Positions 1 through 9,030 of a DNA stretch of 64,000 nt are shown here, one piece after another. Source of the stretch: Solirubrobacterales bacterium. Its GTDB lineage: Bacteria > Actinomycetota > Thermoleophilia > Solirubrobacterales > 70-9. A program made the translations under genes and the position numbers. The notes under the pieces were generated by a model. That model did not search any database. It was given only the letters and a program-made list of their open reading frames with translations, and had not been told where the DNA came from. Position 1 is the first letter of the stretch. Every line of letters begins with the position of its first letter. Where the stretch lies: positions 310,001 to 374,000 of the forward strand of contig JADJRQ010000002.1 of NCBI GenBank assembly GCA_016712175.1, given 5' to 3'.

Positions 1-1399
1 GCTCCTTCTATTACGTCGTGCCGCTCCAGATCGGCAGCCGCAGTACCGCCCTGCCGCGCCTCGGCCAGACCGGCCTCTGGCTTTTCATCCTCGGCGGGAT
101 CATGCTCTACGCCGCTTTCCTCTTCACGCCGCCCGAGACCGGCATCAACCCGCTGCCGCCCTTCTCGGAGCTCGCCTTCGCGCCCAACAACGGCGTCGAC
201 GTGTGGATCACCTCGACCGGCATGATCATCCTCGGCCTGTTGTTGATCTCGATCGACCTGCTCACCACCCTGCATAACCTTCGAGCGCCGGGCATGGCCT
301 GGCGTCGCGCGCCGATCTTCACCTGGGCCGCGGCGATCGTGACCTGGCTGATGGTCGTGGTCACCCCGATCATGCTGGCCGCGCTGACGATGCTGATGAT
401 CGACCGTCGATTCGGCGGTGCGTTCTTCGCCGGCGGTGCCGGCGGGGCGCCGCTGCTCTGGCAGCACATGTCCTACATCTACTTCACCGCCGGTTACATG
501 ACTGTCGCCGTCACCATGCTGGCTGCGATCTCGGAGATCGTCCAGTCCTTCACCCACCGCGAACTGCCTGGCCGCAACGTGGTCATCGGCTCGCTGGCCG
601 CGATCGCGATCGTCGGCACCTCGCCTGGACCCAGAACATGATCACCGCGCCGTTGCCGAGCGGCTGGAAGTACTTCGCGATGCTCATGTCGATCTCACTG
701 GTCGTGCCATTCGGCCTGATTTTCTACAACCTGATCAGCACCGTTTCGTCGAGCGACTTCCACATGCGAGCGCCGCTGCGTTACGCAATGGGGGCGCTCT
801 CGCTGGCTTCGATCGGACTGGCCGTCGAGATTTCGCAGTCGACGATTGCTGTCGGCACACAGCTCCAGCACACTTACGACGCCTGGGCTGCCACTCACTT
901 CACGCTGATCGGCTTTGCCATCTTCGGCGGCATGGCCGCAATCAGCTACTGGTACCCGAAGATCACCGGACGGATGCTCAACGAGGAGCGGGCCAAGATC
1001 TCCTTCGGTGTTATGTTCGCCGGCACGCTGATCGCACTGCTGCCCCTGTTCGCCGCCGGCGTCTCCGGTCAGGTCACCGACTCGTACCGCTTCTACGCCG
1101 TCGAAGACGTCGACATCTACAACCTGATCGCGGCATTCGGCACACTCATCCTGTTCGTCGGCGTGATTATGGCCATCGGCAATCTGATCAAGAGCCGGAC
1201 CGAAGGGGTAGCCGCGGCGCCGGACCCGTGGCGCGGTGACTCGCTCGAATGGCTGGCCCTCTCGCCCCCGGTCGAACACAACTTTGACGTTCTCCCCGAC
1301 GTGCGCTCGACCCAGCCGATGCGCGATATCCGTGATGCCCTCGCCCGTCGTGACGCCGAAGCCGGCGCCCCGGCCGACGAGCCGCAGCCGGTAGCCTGA
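1..1399 (+). CDS. Heme-copper oxidase subunit I paralogue lacking CuB and heme a3 ligands (5' partial, frameshifted)
   Basis: The gene enters from the left edge and is read as subunit I from the segment VVPLQIGSRS onward, equivalent to the VLPLMIGAPD segment of the true CtaD in this window. The frame breaks near 612-622; the next frame resumes with AWTQNM and continues to 1399. Aligned to the window's own CtaD without gaps in these stretches, SHPAVYI is replaced by FTAGYMT, WAHHM by WTQNM, and VAHIH by WAATH. All three CuB histidines, the cross-linked tyrosine, the heme a3 axial histidine and the K-channel lysine are therefore gone. The histidine equivalent to the low-spin heme a ligand is kept. 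The membrane segments and the YWYPKITGRM segment remain. Known: these residues make the O2-reducing centre. Inferred: a non-catalytic, perhaps electron-carrying or structural subunit. The single frameshift is probably a base-calling error. ctaB follows 4 nt downstream. Confidence 0.85.
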
Positions 1400-1403
1400 A
1401 CTC

Positions 1404-2342
1404 ATGCTCGGCAGCGCCGATGCGCAGACGACGCGCGTATCCCGAACGGTTGAGACGGCCCCCGGACACTCCCTTCAGGGTGCGGTTGCGTTGGTTCGCG
1501 ACTACATAACGCTGACCAAGCCCAGGGTCATCAGTCTCCTGCTGCTGACCACAGTCGCCACGATGTACGTGGCCGATCCGTCGGGTCCCGCCCTTTCTCT
1601 GATCCTCTGGACAATGCTCGGTGGCTACCTCGCCGCCGGAGGCGCCGGAGCGATCAACCACTACATTGACCGCAACCGCGACGCCCGCATGGCCCGGACC
1701 GACTCCCGGCCGCTGGTCAACGGCCGGATCCCCCCGCTCCACGGACTGGTCTTTGGAATCTCGCTCGGTGTGATCGCCTTCTTCCAGCTCTGGCTGACGG
1801 TCAACCTGCTGGCCGCCGGCCTGGCAATGGTCGGACTGCTCGGCTACGTCTTCCTGTACACCCTCTGGCTGAAACCGCTGACCCCGCAAAACATCGTGAT
1901 CGGTGGCAGTGCCGGTGCGATGCCACCGCTCGTTGGGTGGGCAGCTGCCGCCGGAACCCTCAGCTGGGAAGCACTCTGGCCTTTCCTGATCGTCTTCTTC
2001 TGGACCCCGCCCCACTTCTGGGCACTTTCCCTGATGATCAAGGACGACTACGAACGAACCGGAATTCCGATGCTTCCGGTGGTCAAGGGGGAGGCGGCCA
2101 CCCGCCTTCAGATTCTGATCTACACGGTCTTCATGATCGGATTCACGGTCGGGCCCTACTGCACCGGCCTCCTGGGTCCGTTCTACCTGGCTTCGGCGAT
2201 CGTGCTCGGAACCGTTTTCTTCGGATTCTCATTCGCTCTCTGGCGCAAACCTTCGGCCTCGCTCACCCTTCGTACCTACCTCTATTCGCTCGCCTACCTG
2301 GCCCTGCTCTTCGTGGCCATGGCTGTCGACGCCGTCGCCTGA
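1404..2342 (+). CDS. ctaB: Protoheme IX farnesyltransferase (heme O synthase)
   Basis: 312 aa UbiA-family integral membrane prenyltransferase that adds a farnesyl group to heme b to give heme O, the precursor of heme A for the cytochrome oxidases in this window. The first Asp-rich motif NHYIDRNRDARM lies near residues 90-101. The sequence PPHFWAL and the downstream KDDYERTGIPMLPVV, both typical of CtaB/CyoE, lie near residues 205-230. Multiple hydrophobic segments follow. It starts 4 nt after the subunit I paralogue, so the two are probably cotranscribed. CtaA, which converts heme O to heme A, is 2 kb downstream. Confidence 0.95.
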   Translation: MLGSADAQTTRVSRTVETAPGHSLQGAVALVRDYITLTKPRVISLLLLTTVATMYVADPSGPALSLILWTMLGGYLAAGGAGAINHYIDRNRDARMARTDSRPLVNGRIPPLHGLVFGISLGVIAFFQLWLTVNLLAAGLAMVGLLGYVFLYTLWLKPLTPQNIVIGGSAGAMPPLVGWAAAAGTLSWEALWPFLIVFFWTPPHFWALSLMIKDDYERTGIPMLPVVKGEAATRLQILIYTVFMIGFTVGPYCTGLLGPFYLASAIVLGTVFFGFSFALWRKPSASLTLRTYLYSLAYLALLFVAMAVDAVA

Positions 2343-2355
2343 TAGAAATCACTCC

Positions 2356-2469
2356 ATGGATCGTCAGACTTCGAAGTCCAACTTCTCGACCGGCATGCTG
2401 ATCGGCGCCGGTTCGGCCGTCATCTTTGCCGCAAGTTTCCTGTTCTCGATGTTCTACCTGGCCACATGA
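2356..2469 (+). CDS. Small single-span membrane protein of the oxidase locus
   Basis: A 37-aa reading frame beginning MDRQTSKSNF with one hydrophobic helix of about 20 residues. Its stop overlaps the start of the next gene in an ATGA junction (2466-2469), which argues for translational coupling and for a real gene. It lies 13 nt after ctaB. Tiny single-helix subunits are common in bacterial oxidase operons, so an accessory oxidase subunit or assembly factor is a reasonable guess. No family was recognised. Confidence 0.6.
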   Translation: MDRQTSKSNFSTGMLIGAGSAVIFAASFLFSMFYLAT

Positions 2470-2759
2470 GCGACAAACAGGAGATCATCGAACCGACCGA
2501 GACGATTCAGCTCCCGGCACCTTCCTGGGGTCCGGCCTTCCTGGCCCTTGGTGTAATGGGAATGCTGGCCGGTCTCTTCGCAAACGACTTCATGTTCCCC
2601 GCCTGGGTCTACGGCGTCACCGGTTTCATCATCTTCGTCCTCGCGATCCGCAGCATGTCGAAGAAGGGCTCACGCGCTTTCTACAGCCTGCCGAGAGAGC
2701 AGGGCGACGCTCGCGCTGAGCTCCCCGTAGAAAGCTTCTCAGCCCCCACTCACGAGTAG
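2466..2759 (+). CDS. Putative cytochrome oxidase subunit IV-like membrane protein
   Basis: 97 aa, with a short polar N-terminus, a QLPAPSWGPAF segment near residue 15, and two hydrophobic helices (about residues 23-42 and 46-62) followed by a charged tail. The LPxPSxxP entry into two helices resembles small accessory subunits or C-terminal extensions of actinobacterial and Thermus-type oxidases. It overlaps the preceding small gene by ATGA and closes the operon with the subunit I paralogue and ctaB. The assignment rests on context and topology, not on a catalytic motif. Confidence 0.6.
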   Translation: MSDKQEIIEPTETIQLPAPSWGPAFLALGVMGMLAGLFANDFMFPAWVYGVTGFIIFVLAIRSMSKKGSRAFYSLPREQGDARAELPVESFSAPTHE

Positions 2760-2761
2760 GA

Positions 2762-2969
2762 TGAAGCGGCGCACGGGAACTGCCTGGGCGGGGTTGGAAG
2801 CGGCGCCGGGACGTCCAGGTTCGACGGCTTCGTCGCGGCAGGGAATGACAGCTCAAGTACGTGGGTACGATCGCGGATATTCCCTGCCTTTACTCCGCGC
2901 CAGCCGCGGCCCAGGACGTCCCCGTGCACCACTTGCGGGAGCGTTGCGAAGGCAAAACGCTTAAAGCCC
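2762..2969 (-). repeat. Dispersed structured intergenic element, copy 1
   Basis: Read on the minus strand this shares long blocks with 49887-50075 and 39441-39598: GGGCTTTAAGC, GCAAGTGGTGCAC, CTGGGCCGCGGCTGGC, GGAGTAAAGG, and GACGAAGCC. The central hairpin pairs 2837-2849 with 2876-2888 (ten uninterrupted pairs). Its fourth pair is A-T here and C-G in copy 3, a compensatory change. It sits between two convergent genes, directly after the oxidase accessory gene. Confidence 0.75.
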
Positions 2970-3251
2970 GCAACGCTCCGAGTCGGGCATAACCCCGGGT
3001 GAATGCGAAAACTTCGGCATTTGCAGCTAGATCGCCATCACCTGGCTGTATGGACCGCACCGCCCGCCACCCTGGGGCTCAGGTGTGGGCCGCGGGGGTG
3101 CGCCCGGAGGGCTGGCGACCGAGGCAACCGCGAGATTCGCCCCTGCCTCGGGGAGCGTTGTCCCGGAGGACGTGCCCCCGCGGCCCGCACCTCACGTCAG
3201 CCCAGCGCACCCGCACAAATCCGGGCGCCGCTCGCCACCTCAGACCTCAGC
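2970..3251. other. Non-coding region between convergent genes
   Basis: About 280 bp between the dispersed element and the end of the CBS gene, with no convincing reading frame. It is very GC-rich and dominated by inverted repeats; the candidate structured RNA at 3082-3191 is the main content. Confidence 0.6.
3082..3191 (+). ncRNA. Candidate structured RNA closed by a 17-bp helix
   Basis: 3082-3098 pairs with 3175-3191 over 17 consecutive positions with one G-U pair. Inside it lie a perfect 8-bp hairpin (CCGAGGCA with TGCCTCGG, about 3119-3151) and two small hairpins with similar CCCGGAGG cores (near 3102-3112 and 3160-3171). The result is a multibranched fold. I could not match it to RNase P, tmRNA, SRP or 6S RNA. 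Strand is uncertain because such helices look alike on both strands. Confidence 0.4.
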
Positions 3252-3632
3252 TCAGGGGGGTCCGCCGGATGTTGCTCCTTCGGCAGTCCAGACGCGCATG
3301 ATGTCCCGCATGGACAAGACTCCAATCAGCTCGCCGTCCTTGTAGATCGCCAGGTGGCGGATCTTCCGGCGGGACATTTCCATCGCCGCGCGTTCCATGC
3401 TCCACTCGGGACCGGCCGTGATCACGCTCTCGCTCATGTGATCGCTGACCAGCTCGACGTCGGGGTCTCGCCCGGTCCCAATCGCCTTGAGGATGTCCCG
3501 TTCCGTGAGGATCCGGGGGACCGGCCAGTTCTCGTCTTCGACGATTGCTGCTCCGATCCCGTGATCGGTCATCCTGGTCGCCGCCTCGCGCAGCGTGTGA
3601 CTAGGACCGACCCGGAGGACCACTTCTGACAT
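3252..3632 (-). CDS. Paired CBS-domain protein
   Basis: 126 aa from the ATG at 3632 (MSEVVLRVGPSHTL). The in-frame extension to 3752 looks non-coding and would run into the promoter region of the divergent cytochrome gene. Two CBS motifs fill the protein: residues 1-58 with HGIGAAIV and LTERDILKAI, and residues 65-120 with IRHLAIYKDGELIGVLS and MRDI. CBS pairs bind adenosyl ligands and usually regulate a partner enzyme or channel. No fused effector is present, so the ligand and partner are unknown. It is convergent with the oxidase accessory genes across the repeat-rich spacer. Confidence 0.85.
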   Translation of the reverse strand: MSEVVLRVGPSHTLREAATRMTDHGIGAAIVEDENWPVPRILTERDILKAIGTGRDPDVELVSDHMSESVITAGPEWSMERAAMEMSRRKIRHLAIYKDGELIGVLSMRDIMRVWTAEGATSGGPP

Positions 3633-3767
3633 CCCGACGCTGACCCGCAATTTTGCCTCTCTCTTGAAATCTCTGACGGCTTGTGACGATCGTTGCCAGC
3701 TTAACCCATCATGACAACCCGTGGGAACCGCCGCGATATATAGAATGGCCAAGCGCCACCTTCCTCT

Positions 3768-4478
3768 ATGCCTGCCACCACACTAACCACCAAGATCAGC
3801 CTGCTTCTGGCCACGGCCGGCCTCGCGATGATCGTGCTCGCAGGTTGCGGAACCACTGATTCAGCGCCGATCAACGGTGACTTCCAGGATCGTGGCCGCC
3901 AGCTCTTCAATGCGAAATGCGGCACCTGCCACAAGATGGCGGCCGCGGCCAGTGTCGGCCAGCAGGGCCCGGACCTCGACGCAGCCTTCGCCGCGATGCG
4001 CGAAGTCGGCATGGACGATGACACGATCCGCGGCATCGTCGCGGCCCAGATAGAGGGCCCGCGACCGTCCGAAGATAACTTCCCCGGAGTCTCGATGCCC
4101 GCCAATCTGGTCGAAGGCAACGACCTTGAAGACGTCGCCGCGTACGTCGCCCGCTATGCCGGTGTACCCGGCGCCAAGCCGCCGATTGCCCCCGGTGATG
4201 GTCCCGGCGCCCAGGTCTACGCCAACAACGGCTGCGGCAGCTGCCACGTCCTCGCCGCGGCCCAGTCGGCCGGTGTAGTCGGACCCAACCTTGATGAAGT
4301 GATCCCCAACTTGAGCAAGGCCGAGATCGAAGAATCAATCCTCGATCCCAACAAGACCAAGGCCGCGGGCTATGAGAATGCGGTCATGCCCGACCGCTTC
4401 GACTCGATCCCGAAGGATCAGCTCGAGCAGCTCATCCAGTTCCTGATGTCCTCGGCCGCAGCCGACAACAAGGGCTGA
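3768..4478 (+). CDS. Diheme cytochrome c lipoprotein
   Basis: 236 aa. It begins with a signal peptide ending in a lipobox (VLAGC, Cys27), so the mature protein is probably lipid-anchored outside the membrane. Two class I cytochrome c domains follow, each with one heme-binding motif: CGTCH at residues 51-55 and CGSCH at 156-160. Candidate axial methionines lie in the VSMPANL and AVMPDRF segments. Standing 48 nt before ctaA and beside the oxidase genes, it is a plausible electron donor to the cytochrome c oxidase. Whether it serves the canonical oxidase or the unusual paralogue cannot be told from the sequence. Confidence 0.9.
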   Translation: MPATTLTTKISLLLATAGLAMIVLAGCGTTDSAPINGDFQDRGRQLFNAKCGTCHKMAAAASVGQQGPDLDAAFAAMREVGMDDDTIRGIVAAQIEGPRPSEDNFPGVSMPANLVEGNDLEDVAAYVARYAGVPGAKPPIAPGDGPGAQVYANNGCGSCHVLAAAQSAGVVGPNLDEVIPNLSKAEIEESILDPNKTKAAGYENAVMPDRFDSIPKDQLEQLIQFLMSSAAADNKG

Positions 4479-4526
4479 ACAACCCCGCGCGCGCCTCCAG
4501 GCGCCCATTCAGGAGGTTTCCGGCAT

Positions 4527-5442
4527 TTGCTGAAACGCATCCAGATATCCCCCGAACGCTACGCCGTGATCACGTTGATCGCCCTGATCTCAGTGGTGAC
4601 GATCGTCCTCACCGGTGCCGGGGTCCGGCTCAGCGCTTCCGGCCTGGGCTGTCCCGACTGGCCCAAGTGCTACGACCAGTACGTCGCCCCGGCCCAAATC
4701 AACGCTGTGATCGAGTACGGCAACCGCCTGGTCACCGGTGTTGTCGGAATTGCCGTGATCGCCGCATCGCTCCTGGCCTTTTTCCGCCGGCCCTTCCGGT
4801 GGCATCTGGCGGTGTTTGGCGGGTTGCTGCCGCTGGGCGTGATCGGCCAGGCGATTCTCGGTGCTTTTGTCGTCTACTACCACCTGCCGCCCGAACTGGT
4901 GATCTTTCATTTCATCCTCTCGATGATCCTGATCGATGCCGCCTACGCGCTGTATTGGTGTTCACGCTACGAACCGGGTGTACGCCGCTTCTCGCCCGAC
5001 CGGCTCGGAGTCTGGGCGGTGCGGGCGTTGATCCCTCTCGGACAGCTCACCATCCTCCTCGGAACGGTCACCACCGCCTCGGGACCTCACCCCGGCGACC
5101 ACAACAGCGAACTCGTGCGCCGCTTCACTTTCAAGGGCCAGGACACCCTCGTGTGGATCATGCAGCGTCACGCCGCCATGGCCGTGGCTTTCGCGGTTTC
5201 GGCACTCATCGTGATCTTCATCCTCCGGCGCCAGGGCGGCGACCGGCGCGCCGTCAAACCGGTCGCGGTCGCCTTCGGTCTGATCTGCCTTCAGATCTCG
5301 ATCGGTGTCACCCAGTGGCTGCTCGAACTTCCGGCAGCCCTGGTCTGGGTTCACGTTGCCGTGGCAACCCTTCACCTGGATCGCCATCCTCTGGTCAGTC
5401 GCAGTCGCAGGGCAGATTGCGAAGCGGCCTGCCACCAACTGA
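4527..5442 (+). CDS. ctaA: Heme A synthase (frameshift near C-terminus)
   Basis: About 304 aa membrane protein that oxidises the C8 methyl of heme O to the formyl group of heme A. GLGCPDWPKCY near residues 40-50 is the conserved extracytoplasmic cysteine-pair region. ASGPHPGDHN and the histidines in HLPPEL, FHFILS, QRHAAM and WVHVAVA match the CtaA heme-ligand pattern. The start is a TTG at 4527 behind an AGGAGG at 4510. The frame breaks near 5370-5378; the other frame continues TWIAILWSVAVAGQIAKR to a stop at 5442. One spurious base explains it, since the domain is otherwise full length. The stop overlaps the next gene's ATG. Confidence 0.9.
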
Positions 5443-6817
5443 TGGACCCGTCCGAGCACAGCCACCGGTTGCGAGTCGAAAACCTTGACGAACTCTGCGC
5501 CCACGGTCTGACGGACCTGAGGAGCGACGCCATGGGCATCGCCAGGCCGGGCTGACCGCATGTGACGGCGCCCGGGTCACCGCGGATGTGGTCGCTCTCA
5601 CCGAAAACGGCATCTCCGTCGCGGGGGTCGACTATGACCTCGGCCCCGGGGCGAAACTGGTCGTGCTCGGGGCCGGCAAAGCCACCCTGCCCATCGCCGA
5701 GGCCCTCGAAGGCGTCCTCGGCGATCGCATCGACGCCGGTGCGGTAGTCCTCAGGCGGGGTGAGATCACGACGACTCTTCGTCACATCGATGTCTTCGTG
5801 GCCGACCACCCCCTGCCGACTCGCGCAAGCGTGGACGGCGCACTCGAGCTCGAGAGACTGGCCAACCAGGCCGGGCCGGGCGACCTGGTGCTCGCCTGTT
5901 TCACCGGTGGCAGCTCCGCCCTCGCTTCGCTCCCTCCCGAAGGAATCACCTTCGAAGACAAACGCCGGCTCCACGAAATCCTTCTCGGCTCGGGCATGCC
6001 GATCGCCGAAGTCAACACGGTTCGCAAGCACGTGTCAGCCATCAAGGGTGGAAGGCTTGCGGAGCGCATCGCTCCGGCCCGGATCATCAACCTGAACATC
6101 TCGGACGTCGCCGGCGACGTGCTCGACGTGCTCACCGACCTGACCGTGGCCGACACCTCGACCGTCGCCGACGCAATCTCCATCCTCGAGGACTACGGGC
6201 TCTGGGACCAGCTTCCAGCCTCGATCCGAGGCCATCTCAACTCGCCGAAGGCCGAATCGCCCGACCTCGAAAGCGTCGAGATCACGACCGAACTTCTGGT
6301 GACGGGCATCGGAGTCTGCGAAGCGATGGCCGAAGAGGCCAAGGCACGCGGATACACACCGGTGATCCTGACGACCACGCTTGAAGGCGAGGCTCGCGAG
6401 ATGGGCCGCTTCATTGCCAGCCTCTGCCTTTCCAGCTCGACCTCCTCTTACCCCTTCGCCCCCGGCACCGTCCTGGTCGGCTGCGGCAGCGAGAACTCGG
6501 TGGCGATCGCCGGCAAGGGTGCCTTCGGTGACGGCGGTCCCGGCCAGGAAGCAGCCCTTGCCGCCGCGATGGAAATCGACGGTGCGCAAATCGTGACGCT
6601 CTTCATGGACACCGATGGATCCGACGGTGGCACAGACGCTGCCGGGGCGGTCGCCGACGGACAGACGGTTCGCCGGGCCACGGAAACGGGCCTCGACCTG
6701 AGGAAAGCACTGATGAACCACTCCGCGATGGAACCGTTCGAACAGCTGGGCGACCTGATCCTCACTGGCGCCACGGGAACCAACGTAAACGACCTCTCCG
6801 TAGCCGTTATCGGCTAA
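5442..6817 (+). CDS. Glycerate 2-kinase, MOFRL family (one frameshift)
   Basis: About 458 aa after correction. The N-terminal DUF4147 region carries the GAGKATLP motif and CFTGGSSAL; the C-terminal MOFRL domain carries GGPGQEAAL and TDGSDG followed by AGAVADGQT. The family phosphorylates D-glycerate at the 2 position, feeding glyoxylate, serine or sugar-acid breakdown into glycolysis. The first 36 codons (start at 5442) are in a different frame from the rest; the break is near 5548-5553, where one G or C appears to be missing (ARAGLTACDG is restored). The start overlaps the ctaA stop. The 3' end overlaps the convergent aminotransferase gene by 11 bp. Confidence 0.9.
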
Positions 6818-8189
6818 GTTCCGTCACCGAGGTCTCGATGGCCTGTTCAACCCGGTTGAGTGCGGCGGCGAATTCGTCCGGCGGCATCAGCAGCGACGGC
6901 TGGATATTGAGCGAGGTCGAACTCGAGTCCATCAGGATGCCGAGTTCGGCCGAGCGCTTGGCCACCAGTTCCTGAAGTTCAGAATCACGATCCCTGGACT
7001 CCCGGTCGAGCACGAATTCGATGGCCTGGAAACCCCCGGTCGCCCGGGTTTCGCCGATCTCTTCGAAACGAAAAGCCATCGCTCCGAGTTTCTCCCGTCC
7101 AACCCTCTCAAGCTCCAGGACGTTCTCGAGGACGGGTTCCCGCTCATAGGCCTCGATCGTCGCCAGGGAGGCAGCACAGGCCCACGGCAGCCATGACCAG
7201 GTCGATCCAGTCGACACGTCGTCGTAGCCTCCCATTGCCTTCTCGGAGCCGAGGACTGCGCCGATCGGAGCGACGCCGCCGCCCATCGCCTTGCCGAGGC
7301 ACATCAGGTCGGGCTGCAGGTCCCAGATCTCGGAGGCGAACATCTTGCCGGAGCGGCCGAAGCCGGTCTTGACTTCGTCCACGGCCAGCAGCCAGTCAAA
7401 TTCCTCACAAAGCGCACGAAGTGCATCCCAGAACTCCTGGCTCGGCGCCACACAGCCACCGGAGCCGAGGATCGGTTCGATCAGTACGCCGGCCACCTCG
7501 TCCGGGTTGATCGCATGGAAGAGCAGGTGGTCCCGGATGTAGTCGATCGTTGAGTCACCACTCCCTCCGGGCCGCGGCGGCCGGAACGGGCTGCGGTACG
7601 GATTGGGGTAAGGAGCATGGGCGAATCCCGCCGCCAGGGAGCGGATGGCACGACTGGTTTCCTTCTGCTCGGCACCGAGCGCTGAAGTCAGTGAAGTTTC
7701 ACCGTGATAGCCCCCGAGGAAGCCCAGGACCATCGGCCGGCCGGTGGCCCTGCGCATCATCTTGATGGCGGTCTCGACCACCTCGGTGCCGTTCAATCCG
7801 AGATCGATCCGGGTCAGCGAGGCCGGGGTGATCTCGAGCAGCTTCTCGGTCAATGGCAGCATCATCTTCGAAGCGACGCCGTGGCTGTCTTCATTGCCGA
7901 TCTCGCGCATCGTCTCGACCAGCGGATCGATCAGATCTGCACGACCTGCACCCAGCGGGATCGAAGCAGACGAAGAGACCAGGTCGACGAAGGTATTGCC
8001 GTCGATGTCAGTGACGTAGTGACCCGATTTCGAATCGGTGATGAATGGCGCAAAGCCAGATGATGTGCCGGGGTAGACGAGCTCACGCAGACGCTCGAGT
8101 TCAGCCGCACTCTTCGGTCCCGGAAGGGGCCCCGGGATCGCCGGCAGCAGTCCGTCCGGACCGGTCACGATCTGATTCGCTAATTCCAA
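6807..8189 (-). CDS. Class III aminotransferase (glutamate-1-semialdehyde aminomutase-like)
   Basis: 460 aa from a TTG at 8189, chosen because GGAG stands 5 nt upstream and the family N-terminus begins about there; the open frame runs on to 8399 over the divergent gene. It is a PLP enzyme of fold type I. GLNGTEVVETAIKMMR is the cofactor phosphate region, AVDEVKTGF holds the PLP-contacting Asp, and LGKAMGGG holds the Schiff-base lysine. It resembles HemL-like and related class III enzymes, but the 460-aa length and lack of heme gene neighbours make a true HemL uncertain. The convergent glycerate kinase suggests a link to small hydroxy- or amino-acid metabolism; that is only inference. Confidence 0.8.
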   Translation of the reverse strand: MELANQIVTGPDGLLPAIPGPLPGPKSAAELERLRELVYPGTSSGFAPFITDSKSGHYVTDIDGNTFVDLVSSSASIPLGAGRADLIDPLVETMREIGNEDSHGVASKMMLPLTEKLLEITPASLTRIDLGLNGTEVVETAIKMMRRATGRPMVLGFLGGYHGETSLTSALGAEQKETSRAIRSLAAGFAHAPYPNPYRSPFRPPRPGGSGDSTIDYIRDHLLFHAINPDEVAGVLIEPILGSGGCVAPSQEFWDALRALCEEFDWLLAVDEVKTGFGRSGKMFASEIWDLQPDLMCLGKAMGGGVAPIGAVLGSEKAMGGYDDVSTGSTWSWLPWACAASLATIEAYEREPVLENVLELERVGREKLGAMAFRFEEIGETRATGGFQAIEFVLDRESRDRDSELQELVAKRSAELGILMDSSSTSLNIQPSLLMPPDEFAAALNRVEQAIETSVTELSR

Positions 8190-8286
8190 TGGATCTCCAT
8201 TCGCGCAGTTTACGTTCGCGACTCGAAGTTCGGCCGGACGCCAACGATCTTTCGGCACGCGGCCCACCAGTGGGCATAATCCTTCC

Positions 8287-8973
8287 ATGAAACACACTGC
8301 GGTTACCGGCAACCTGACGCAACTCACCCGCTTTGGCATGGTCAATGCTTTCCTCGTGCGCGAAGACGACGGGTTCACTCTTGTCGACACGATGGTCACG
8401 GGGTCTGCAAAACCGTTGATGGATGCGGCGTCCGCGGCTGGCGCGCCAATCGTGCGACTCTTGGTGACCCACGCTCACGACGACCACGTCGGCTCCCTGG
8501 TTGCCCTCGCCAAGGCTCTCCCGGAGGCCGAGGTGATCGCTTCGAAAAGAGATGCCAAGCTCATGCGCGGAGACCAGACGGGTGAGCCCGGCGAGCCGGA
8601 CGGGAAGCTCCTCGGCTCGTACAAACCGCTGGATGTCGTGATCGACCGCGAGTTGGATGAAGGCGACCGGGTCGGCTCACTCGAAGTCATCGGAGCCGAA
8701 GGCCACTCCCCCGGCCAGGTCGCTTTTCGTGACCCCCGCGACGGCGCGCTGATTGCCGGCGATGCTTTCTCCAGCCTCGGCGGTCTCGCAACTACAGCCG
8801 GCCCCTACTGGAAGTTTCCGCTACCCGGATTCGTCACCTGGGATCGCCCCACTGCGCTGAAGAGCGCAATCAAGCTCCGGGACCTCGAACCGTCAGTGCT
8901 GGTCGTTGGCCACGGAAAGCCAACAAAGAACCCGGTACCGGCAATGACCGCAGCGATCAAAAGACGCTCCTGA
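8287..8973 (+). CDS. MBL-fold metallo-hydrolase
   Basis: 228 aa metallo-beta-lactamase fold protein. The metal motif HAHDDHVG lies near residue 62, followed by a further His in EGHSPGQVAF, the Asp of IAGDAF and the His in VVGHGKPT, so the dinuclear metal site appears complete. Substrate cannot be assigned; similar proteins include thioesterase- and glyoxalase II-like enzymes. It is divergent from the aminotransferase with a 97-bp spacer and ends at a strong hairpin. Confidence 0.88.
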   Translation: MKHTAVTGNLTQLTRFGMVNAFLVREDDGFTLVDTMVTGSAKPLMDAASAAGAPIVRLLVTHAHDDHVGSLVALAKALPEAEVIASKRDAKLMRGDQTGEPGEPDGKLLGSYKPLDVVIDRELDEGDRVGSLEVIGAEGHSPGQVAFRDPRDGALIAGDAFSSLGGLATTAGPYWKFPLPGFVTWDRPTALKSAIKLRDLEPSVLVVGHGKPTKNPVPAMTAAIKRRS

Positions 8974-8983
8974 AAATAGGGGT

Positions 8984-9022
8984 GGGTGCGTTCTCTACGT
9001 CATTGACGTAGCAAACGCACCC
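8984..9022. terminator. Bidirectional hairpin between convergent genes
   Basis: GGGTGCGTT pairs with AACGCACCC, and inside it CTACGTCA pairs with TGACGTAG, giving 17 bp with small internal mismatches and a tiny loop. It lies 10 nt after one stop codon and 9 nt before the stop codon of the convergent gene, so it can serve both. There is no long T run. Confidence 0.75.
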
Positions 9023-9030
9023 AGTGGTGT

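Noticed and set aside
2762..2932. A protein-coding origin for the dispersed element, since copies 1 and 3 share a similar translated stretch (VKAGNIRDRTHVLEL)
   Set aside because: Copy 2 does not keep that peptide, and 1-nt indels between copies break the frame, whereas base pairing is kept.
3082..3191. RNase P, tmRNA, SRP or 6S RNA identity for the structured region
   Set aside because: The conserved sequence marks of these RNAs (for example the P4 core of RNase P or the GGAA-loop region of SRP) are not present on either strand.
4527..5555. A CtaA with an unusual hydrophilic C-terminus
   Set aside because: The tail is the N-terminus of the next gene, glycerate kinase, read in the same frame after a ctaA indel.
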